DNA from: Rutpela maculata
Lineage: Eukaryota; Arthropoda; Insecta; Coleoptera; Cerambycidae
Length of the DNA stretch: 64,000 nucleotides
Direction: 5' to 3'
NCBI GenBank assembly: GCA_936432065.2
Contig: OW386285.2
Location: 45,464,664 to 45,528,663, forward strand
In this document: positions 56,079 through 64,000 of the stretch, piece by piece
Position numbering within the stretch: the stretch's first letter is position 1
Layout: each line of letters opens with the position of its first letter
Translations under genes and position numbers: made by a program
Notes under the pieces: model-generated
Databases searched by the model: none
Told to the model about the DNA's origin: nothing
The model's input: the letters and a program-made list of their open reading frames with translations, nothing else

Positions 56079-56929
56079 TAGGGATTGCAATTTACCGGAA
56101 GTTTTAATAACCGGTAAATCGGTAAATAAAAATGTAAATAACCGGTTAACCGGTTTTTACCGGTAATTTTTAGAATGAATGATTGGGGTGGCGAAAATGG
56201 CAATTGTCTTTTTCCATGTACAAAATTATCCAAATTTAACCAAAAACATTTTTATATACATATATTCATTATAATGAACACACAAAAGGTTTTTTATCAA
56301 AAGGAAAAAATATAAATGAAATAAATTTAAATAGATAATTATTCTGTAAATAACAAAAATGTCAACTTAAATAACAAAAATTATAAACATAAACTAAAAT
56401 AGGGCATTTACTGAATACCTAATCTAAAAATACAATATTTTTTAAAAGCAGCCCATTAAAAGGGTTAGTTTTTCAAAGCTGTATCTGTTAGTCGTCTGAT
56501 ATTTGTGCATAGAATACCACCAGCTGGAGATGCCCTTCCTCAATCGATATTGGTGGGTCCATAAGTTAATAAGAATTGGTAATAACCTACTTCTAAATGT
56601 ATTCCACGGATATTTGCGGAAGTAAAATATTGAATTTTCTGTCGCAAGATATTGTCAATGTCTCTCTTGTATTTCTTGAGGCTTGGTATTTGGATTTTAC
56701 TTTTTATAATATTATTTATTTATGGTTAAAAGTGTTCAATGTTGGGACAGTCACTCTGTATTTAGTGAATACTAGTCACTGACATAAATAGAAACGTTGA
56801 ATACGTGACATATCGCAAGTTCAGAATTTACCGAAATTACCGGTAAAAAATTAAAATAACCGGTAATTATCATCTTGTGTTTTTTGTTCTGATAACCGGT
56901 TAACCGGTTAACCGGTATTGCAATCCCTA
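56079..56929. mobile_element. Non-autonomous hAT element, 851 bp
   Basis: Ends TAGGGATTGCAA and complement TTGCAATCCCTA, with subterminal ACCGGTTAACCGG repeats on both sides. The 8 bp duplication TTCTCTAT flanks it exactly (56071-56078 and 56930-56937). This matches hAT target-site rules. The interior keeps a short remnant of a hAT transposase on the minus strand. Confidence 0.95.
56455..56560 (-). pseudogene. hAT transposase C-terminal remnant
   Basis: On the minus strand one frame gives SPAGGILCTNIRRLTDTALK, resembling the conserved hAT dimerisation region (ERVFSxAGxICTKxRxRL). Stops surround it. The location inside an element with hAT ends supports the call. Confidence 0.65.
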
Positions 56930-56937
56930 TTCTCTAT

Positions 56938-58434
56938 CATAATGAATATCAGTAGAGTACAGGTAGGGAATGTCTAATTAAAGCATGTGAGTAAAAAAAA
57001 ATACATTTGAATTTATTATTTGTTCATTTTTACACCAGCTTCAATATAGATATTAGGTAATAAGGTTCAATTAATGATGGTAAAATTTTATTTAATAATT
57101 TTTAGTGACCCTTTTGAAGGCGGTTCTTAATTTTTTTTTTTGTAATATAATTACAATTGTATCATTACTATTATTAGATATCTATGCGATTTGTATTTTT
57201 GTTCAGTTTAAATATTTTTTATATTTATTTTTGTAATCTATAAAATAGGGAAATAAATTATTTTGCCAACATAATAATTAACTGCCTTTGATGAGAAATA
57301 CCTATATAACAAGGAAAAATGTATTTTACGAAACTTAAGCGTATTATTATTGTGGCCCAAGTCATTGCTAAATTAATGGTAGTAATTTCACCTTAAAGAA
57401 TACATACTAAACAATACTTTGTTTAATAGCCATAGAAGAGCAATTTAATTACAAAACAGCTGTTAATTTAGTTTGATTTCCAATGGTTGCGTAAAGCAAA
57501 TTTGCGCACAACGACGCCACCATTCGACTCGATACTAACATAATAATCTAAATGCATCTCATGTTCAATATGCATACTTTTGTTGTAATAAACGGCACAT
57601 GCTGAGAATCTACAACTTACTATAAGAACCATTACAAGCATAGAGAAACATTTCTTGTCCTGAATTATCGACTTTACAATTTGTAACTGTTTTACATGAA
57701 CAGATTTAATTAGAATTCATGGAAAGCATCTTAATAAATGTTCTTTCTAGATCGTGACATGGTCAAATCTTTTACCAAGTAAGTTACGTACAACTACGAA
57801 TGTGCAAATTGACAAATCAATTTTGTTCTGATGTAGGTATTTTTCCTTGAAGTTGATATGCAACTTCACGGCCTCTATACAACGATCCCAATAAACATTT
57901 CACGGTACTAATGGTAACACCTAGTTATACAAAGATTACATAAAGGTATCGAAGGTATATAAGAAAGGCATTAGTTGGCATGTATCACCAAGGTTTTTTA
58001 CAGTTATACAAAATTACTGTAATAGTCGAGTCAATCAAGCCTAAAAATCGTCAAAACCTCTTAATTCTCAGCAACAACTTCGATTTTGATCATTTTTTTT
58101 TAAATGAGTGTTTTTTAGTATTATCTAAATTCAGAAACATCCCAAGTGGCGCAAATAATTATTTATATTGTTTAACAATAACAACAATATTTACAAAAAG
58201 ATATATTTTTAAAAAATTTTTCCCTGTATTTATAAAACATTGAGTTGTTTTTATTGAAAATTTAAGTTCAAAAATGTTTCTCACAGTCGAGGTTAATTAT
58301 TATTTATATTGTTTAAACAATAATGAAGGTTTCTTGCTCAGCATTCTTTCGGATAAAACTGATTGACGTGAAATTAGGAATGTAATTAGGGAATGGCTCA
58401 AGGAATCAAAGTTATATAGTGCCGATGTGTGCTT
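56938..58434. other. AT-rich spacer, no recognised gene
   Basis: No repeat family or protein recognised. Plus frame 57980-58243 has no known motif. This may be host single-copy DNA. Confidence 0.35.
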
Positions 58435-59350
58435 TTACCCTGGGGGTGGATGCCACCCCTTCTCGGGGGGTGGGGGGGGGTGTAAATCGTTATGTTCAAA
58501 GTAACTGCAAAAACAAATTTTAAGCAATAAATGTTATATGCAATTTTTTCGACGAGTCAATACTTTTTGAGTTATTCTTAATTGAATATGTTGATTTTCC
58601 ATCTAAAAAATGCATGTTTTAGAACGATTTTTCACTAATAACTCGAAAATTTCACGTTTTCCAAAAAAAATTATTATGAGCGAGAATGAAGCCTATAAAA
58701 TAACAAATCGATTGGTTTTTTTTATTTCTGTGGATGCAATACGAACCGAGTTATGGCCCGATGAAAGCGACTCTTTGTTCGCCGAAAACTGAATTCGATC
58801 CTTTCAACGTTAAATAAGGGAAAACGGGAAATTTTTGGAGGAAAACATATAAAATATTTTTAAAACTACTCGAAAAGACCTTTAAAAAGAACTTTGGTAA
58901 AAGTCGTTAGCATAAAAACTAATGGAGTTATGATGAAAATAAAATGGTTGTCTCTTTTTTCGGAGAAAAAATCAGCAATGAAACCAATGGCTTCACCGCA
59001 AGAATTGAAATTGAACGTAATCCATTTACAGTTTACTTTATTTAAGTACTAACAATATGTTCTGGAAGTTTGACCGGTTTAGGATGCTTATATTTGAAAC
59101 AAGTTTGATTCAAATTTGAAACGATTTTTGAAATTTTTTAAAAAATTTTAATTTTTTCACAATAATTCAAAGACTAAAGAAGATACGTAAAAAATGCTAG
59201 AGTACAAAAATTTAGTTTTCTTCTTTACAGAAAATTTTGTTTTTTTCTTATTTCTTTAGGATGAAAATTAATTGAGATATCGCCAATGTATAACCAATAA
59301 TGTTCACTCGTCCCAAGCACTAATAAGTCCAGTGAAATTAGACTTTTCTG
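58435..59350 (+). repeat. Dispersed repeat with G-rich block
   Basis: Begins with a pyrimidine/purine-skewed block GGGGGTGGATGCCACCCC...GGGGTGGGGGGGGG (58442-58480) and continues with low-complexity DNA containing TAACTCGAAAATTTCACG and GAGTTATGGCCCGATGAAAG. The style is typical of insect repeat consensus sequences; limits unknown. The plus frame 58610-58792 is unsupported. Confidence 0.45.
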
Positions 59351-60313
59351 ATCTAACAAATTATATGCTTCATTTTTTTTAAATTGATTTATTTTGGTGT
59401 TTTAATGAAAATATTAAAAATCGACAACGGGATCAGTACGGCATAAAAAATTATTCAAGGTCAAAGTTCACAAAAAACGGTTTTTTACGAATATCGCTCG
59501 GAGGCCAATTCAGGTTATTATAAAAATGAAAGATAATGAAATTGCGCACAAAAATGATCTCTTCCATTTTTTATGTATAACGAACGGTTTAGGCAAAAAT
59601 GTGCATCGAAGTTTCCGCGCAGGGCATATAATATGCTCCATTTCATATAGTCCATGCATAGAACACGTGCTTGTTCTATGTAAATTATTAGCTGATCGAT
59701 ATATATTTACCGTCATATACAATAATATTTGCTAAATCTTCACATTAAAATTTATTGGTAATATATTTAGTGTGTTTCACTTGAAATGGTAACACATTTG
59801 AATCAAATTTTACTAAAGTATAGAATAACTTAGGATTTACTTATGGCCAGAAAAACATTCGCCTGCTACAAATGCAAAGCCACCTGCGGTACCAATATAT
59901 GCGGAGGAAATCAAGAAATCACATTAGGCATTTTTTTGTCGGAAAATTTTGTTAATGAAACTTGTTCAGAATTGTCCAAAAACCTTAAGTCCAAAATTTA
60001 AGCAAAATAAAAAAATATATATTAAACCTTGCGATTAAATTTCAAGGCACATTTTTGTCTAAACCGTTCGTTGTACATAAAAAATGGAAGAGATCATTTT
60101 TGTACGGAATTCCATTATCTTTCATTTTCATAATAACCTCAATTGGCCTCAGAGCCATAGAAAGCGCGATATTCGCAAAAAACCGTTTTTGTGAACTTTG
60201 ACCTTGAATAATTTTTTATGCCGTAGTGATCTCGTTGTCGATTTTCAATATTTTCATTAGAACACTAAAATAAATCGATGTTTAAAAAAAATGAAGGATA
60301 TAATTTATTAGAA
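59351..60313. mobile_element. Fold-back element with ~260 bp arms
   Basis: Arms 59351-59604 and 60047-60313 are inverted copies: AAATTATATGCTTCATTTTT / complement outside, TCAAGGTCAAAGTTCACAAA in the middle, AACGGTTTAGGCAAAAATGTGC inside. The loop (~440 bp) holds no recognised gene; the paired frames 59510-59735 arise from the arm. Confidence 0.88.
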
Positions 60314-60457
60314 CAGAAGCCAGTCTAAAATGACTGAAGTATAAAGTAATCGTGAAAAGTTGTCGTCTCAGACTTCTCTGATCCTAACATTCAAGTCCGG
60401 GAGTAGTTTTCACAAACACCAAATCAATTGAACACTACACTCGAATACTATATATAA

Positions 60458-60494
60458 CTCGACGTATATTTCGCCAATTCTATTGCATCATCTG
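60458..60494 (-). ncRNA. Hammerhead-like motif, degenerate (copy 2)
   Basis: Minus strand: CAGATGA, TGCAAT-AGA-ATTGGC, GAAA, TATAC, GTC, GAG. Very similar to 16476-16511, including ACGTCGAG. The core T is again A (CAGATGA), suggesting shared ancestry and loss of function or a non-ribozyme conserved motif. Confidence 0.4.
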
Positions 60495-61674
60495 CAGATG
60501 ATGAGAAATTTTAATCATGTAAAATATTTATTTACCTATTTTTTCAAAGAGCCCATTGTATATAAGAATATTCGTATCCTTGACAAATTTTTTGTAAATA
60601 GTTAATATTCTTGTCTTAATATTTAAAAATATTGGTTTTAAATATTATGTCCTTGATAACTCATATTTACTTTATCAGGAAATGGATATCATCAATCTAA
60701 ATTAGAGAAAGCTATTTAACGCTGTTTTTATGATGTCAGAGATACAAATGAAGATGAATGAATTATTAAAATGCCAGTAGTGACTTCGTTGAGAATAAAA
60801 TAAAGATAAATATTATAGAAAAGTATTTTGTTGATATATGGAATTATAAAAAAATCTGTATCTAATTTGATTGCAAATTATTGTTATAGTATTACCATCA
60901 AAGAAGCAATAATTATATTTTAGGTGGTCAAACATTAAGTATGAGTAGGCGTGAATATCTCAACAAGATATAAATAAAAAGTTAAAGAGGTGTTCCTTGT
61001 TTGTATTTTTGTAGAACAGGTTTCAAAATAAATATGATTATATTCTTGCAACCACTCTTTTTCTGAAAACAGTATCCATATTTAGATTCATAATACATAA
61101 ATAGATGCGTTATTTATGCATATTTTCAAAATTGTTTTTATTTTTTCCATTAGGTAATTTTGTAATCATTTATAATTTCATATCGTCTAATGTGTTTTCG
61201 ATGTCCATATTAAAGGCCAGAAGAAACCCATGTTATTAAAAAACACTTTTATTAAATAGTTCCAAGTCACGAATTGGACAGACATTTAGATCCCTGAACA
61301 AGAAAGTGATTGAATATCATTTTGTCTAAAGATATGTGTCAAATGTAAATTCAGAAATATTACAGTTTAAATAATGAATTTTTATCAGTTATTATCGAAA
61401 TTAAATAATTTATTATCTCTATTTTACACTCTTGACATAAAACAATTTCATTTTTTAGAAATTAGAAAGTTTTTAAAAACAGTTTATATTTTTTACTATT
61501 GTATTTAGGAATTTAGGAATATTTTCAGGGTTTTTGACAAAAACGAAGAGAACTTTTAGGCAAATTAGTATATTACCGTTTGCATCAAAATTTTTCTAAA
61601 AATATTATTTGTCTCCCATTATCCAACTCGAGCTTTCACCAAAGATACATAAAAAAACGCTGCTTAAGGAATCA
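60495..61674. other. AT-rich spacer, no recognised gene
   Basis: No coding motif or element boundary recognised. Confidence 0.4.
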
Positions 61675-62702
61675 CTACCTTCACATTCAGATATTCTATC
61701 CAAGTTTATCACAACGAAACATATTCTGATATTATATTTGCACTACACTATGTGGAATTAACGTCTATTTCCGCTACCAGGGCCTATCACCGACTCCAGG
61801 AGACGAGCTACCCCCAACCTGGAAATTTTGCTGAACCTCTTCTCGTAAGAAGAGTAGGGATCTTTTACTTGCCTAATATTTAATAGACAAGGGACCGCCT
61901 GCTTTACATCCCCTCCGAAGGAAGGTATATCCACTACGTAATCCTCATCTTGAAATTACATAGCTTCCGCGTATATACTGATATACAAGCCGCTAGAAGG
62001 TGGGACGAGATCGCTGTGTTTCTCAAGATGGGTGGGTCACCCATCCAAGTACTAACCGCGCTGCACGTTGCTTCACTTGAAGTATCGAGGATACATACAC
62101 AGTGAAGACTCATCTACGCTCGCCCCTTTTATGGAACTTTAATAACATAATATTTGAAATCGTCTACCCTAAAAACCCATAAAACGATATGCCACATCGG
62201 TGATGAGGTGGGGGTGGACGAAATAAAAAAAATATATATGGCCCTTGATCCTTATATACACAATAAATCACAATTATATATTTTTTTCCTCCTTTAAAAA
62301 TGGGGCGGGCGTGGTAGTGGGGATGGATAATACCAAAAAAAACTTTTAAGACCTTAGTTTCTCTTATATATACTAAATACCAATTTTATGGACACTTACT
62401 TGCTTGATTTACTTATTTACCCCCATTTACCCACAATTTATCCTAATTTACCCCCAACCCTTCAACAAAATAAAATCAAATTATAATCTAGTTCCAGATT
62501 TCGTTAAAATACATAGGTATAGCAAATTTAAAGTCAACATCTTAAACGGTTCCAGAGTAATCGTGTGCACAAAAAAGTCACAAACCGACAGACAGATATT
62601 CAACTTAAAATATCGACGTTTCATGACATTACAAGCGCATTTGAACAATGGAAATTTTCAAAATTTTTTTTGCATTACTATACTTCAACTGGATGTGAAG
62701 TA
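61675..62702 (+). mobile_element. ACTTCCACATCC family, copy 4 (interrupted by SINE)
   Basis: Left end (ACCTTCACATTCAGATATTC) matches copy 1 from 23835; right end CAACTGGATGTGAAGTA at about 62687-62702. The two halves of its left part are separated by a 5S-derived SINE. Plus frames 62404-62783 are non-coding parts of the repeat. Confidence 0.85.
61758..62126 (-). mobile_element. 5S rRNA-derived SINE, copy 3
   Basis: Minus strand head: GGGGCGAGCGTAGATGAG..., AAGCAACGTGCAGCGCGG, then TTAGTACTTGGATGGGTGAC, retaining the 5S-like promoter zone. The 3' end is TTAACG without an A tail; flanks TATGTGGAAT / TTATGGAACT suggest a degraded duplication. It lies inside copy 4 of the ACTTCCACATCC family, so that element is older. 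Confidence 0.9.
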
Positions 62703-62945
62703 ATAAAAAAAAATTTTTTTCTACATCAATTGGGAACCAAAACAACTTTTTCAGAGTTTAAGGAAATTACAAAAAGCGACTAAAAGGTAGAATAAAAACT
62801 ATATTCTAAAAAAATGCATCAGATGCACTTAAACAATTGACGATTCAGTTTTTAACTTTGTTATTGTTTTTTACACGTTGTTATAAACATTTCGACTTAA
62901 ATATGGCACGATGATGTCTTTCTATGCTTTTCTAAAATGTCGTTA
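62703..62945. other. Spacer, no recognised gene
   Basis: A-rich sequence with no recognised motif. Confidence 0.4.
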
Positions 62946-63393
62946 AATAGTATATTGCGTATTTAGGTGTTAAAGCAATACATTACCGGACGACGATGCA
63001 AATTGTTGGTCGAGGCGCTAGCAGAGGCCAACAAGCATTGAAATCCGGGAATGTGCTTTCACACCGAAGTACGCATACTATTTTTTCTGAAATCACAATC
63101 AGTATTATTTTAAATTAAGCAATTTGTATGCATAACATTTCTTCATTACAATCTAACTGCTTACTAATAAATGCAATTTTAATGCGAGATGGTTTGTCTG
63201 CGTGCACTTATTTACTGTCTAAAATATACATAAAAAAAACTCTACGGGGATGTTGATCGTTGCTTGGTAAATGATCTATTGCGGTCTGTTTTCTGATTGT
63301 TTCTTAGCAGCGGACTAAAATAGTGGAATTATGCATTTTTCGATCTGAAATCGCTCCAAAAATGTAGACATTGCCGATCGATTTTAGAAAAAC
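62946..63393 (+). mobile_element. Palindrome-core element (copy 3)
   Basis: Starts AATAGTATATTGCGTATTTA and ends near CCGATCGATTTTAGAAAAA. The hairpin core (about 62974-63067) includes a second palindrome, TTGTTGGTCGAGG...AGGCCAACAA (about 63003-63038), nested at the tip. X-box-like sites of the other copies are mutated (GTTGCTTGGTAAA, GTTTCTTAGCAGC). Confidence 0.85.
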
Positions 63394-63817
63394 ATACTTA
63401 AAAACTTGTTTTCATTTCTTGCAACTTAACAAATTGGTGAAAAAAGTTAAGATAGTTCTACTTTTTTCACAATTTCATAACGAACATTCTGTTTTTTTTT
63501 ATTATACAAGAGAAATTGCAAAAAAACGCAATTTTGAAAATTTTTTTTTTTTTTAAGAAATGCGAAACTCGAATTTATATTTCACTTGCTACAGTTGCAA
63601 TGTTCCAATGTTTTCACAAGTTACAGCAAAAAAAAAACTATTTTGAGACAATTCATTTTTAGACGACAAATCATCTATTTTAAATTGTAATTTGCGTAAT
63701 GAATCAATGGTTAATTGAGCTGCTGTCAAACGTAGTCTCATTTTTTTTGGCAATAACCTCTCATCTCTATCATAGGAATTCAGGCCCTGTATGGTAGTCC
63801 ATCTAAGAAATATTTTG
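63394..63817. other. AT-rich spacer, no recognised gene
   Basis: Poly(T) and poly(A) runs; the plus frame 63371-63556 is low complexity. Confidence 0.4.
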
Positions 63818-64000
63818 TAATATATAGTATATAATGTATAATATATAATATATAATATATAATATATAATATATAATATATAATATATAATATATAATAT
63901 ATAATATATATAATATATAATATATAATATATAATATATAATATATAATATATAATATATAATATAATATATAATATATAATATATAATATATAATATAT
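63818..64000 (+). repeat. (AATATAT)n satellite reaching the window end
   Basis: A 7 bp AATATAT unit repeats almost without interruption from about 63818 to 64000, with a few slips (for example near 63905 and 63963). It continues beyond the window. Confidence 0.95.

Noticed and set aside
59510..59735. Overlapping frames of ~70 codons on both strands
   Set aside because: They lie in the arm and loop of a fold-back element, and the arm's second copy does not preserve the frame.

Overview
The window looks like a gene-poor, AT-rich, repeat-saturated stretch of an insect chromosome. Evidence for an insect: jockey/CR1-like, RTE-like and I-like non-LTR retrotransposon remnants, a 5S rRNA-derived SINE and a tRNA-derived SINE, a DUF4817-type fragment, a hAT element with the common GGGATTGCAA...ACCGGTTAACCGG ends, and a DDE/SWIM transposase of a type seen in insect genomes. 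I cannot name the order. I found no intact host protein gene, no rRNA or tRNA gene and no CRISPR array. Almost every open reading frame is short and explained by low-complexity AT-rich DNA or decayed mobile elements.

Layout. 1-10 kb: mostly unrecognised AT-rich DNA, one LINE 3' fragment (2.36-3.56 kb) and a tandem pair of about 325 bp repeats (7.73-8.38 kb). 10-18 kb: fold-back elements, a non-autonomous transposon carrying a minisatellite (12.57-14.02 kb), a composite repeat with a textbook hammerhead ribozyme motif on the minus strand (14.22-14.26 kb), and a 5S SINE inserted into that composite. 20-24.5 kb: a repeat cluster, a LINE remnant, a DUF4817 fragment and the first of four copies of a family ending in ACTTCCACATCC. 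24.64-28.21 kb: the best-preserved transposon, two nested layers of terminal inverted repeats around a broken DDE transposase with a SWIM zinc finger. 28.4-34.3 kb: large inverted-repeat elements and many hairpins. 35.3-37.5 kb: two LINE remnants, one with an RNase H domain. 39.6-42.4 kb: two tRNA-type SINEs and an element with a broken CXC-domain ORF. 43.2-47.1 kb: a mosaic of LINE pieces and an OTU-protease fragment. 47.1-51 kb: palindromic elements, including a perfect 54 bp palindrome, and a degenerate tandem array. 51.7-53.5 kb: the longest LINE reverse transcriptase remnant. 53.9-64 kb: fold-back elements, a 5S SINE with a perfect target duplication, a complete non-autonomous hAT with an 8 bp duplication, further repeats and an (AATATAT)n satellite at the window edge.

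The parts do not form a pathway. The common theme is inverted symmetry: palindromic or fold-back elements recur throughout, and several have related flanks but different palindromic centres. The most promising leads are the hammerhead motif with its mutated mirror copy, the nested DDE/SWIM transposon and its minisatellite-bearing relative, the palindrome-core family with RFX-type X-box motifs, and the tRNA SINE with a hairpin between its A and B boxes. All boundaries were read by eye; coordinates marked 'about' can be off by several tens of bases.
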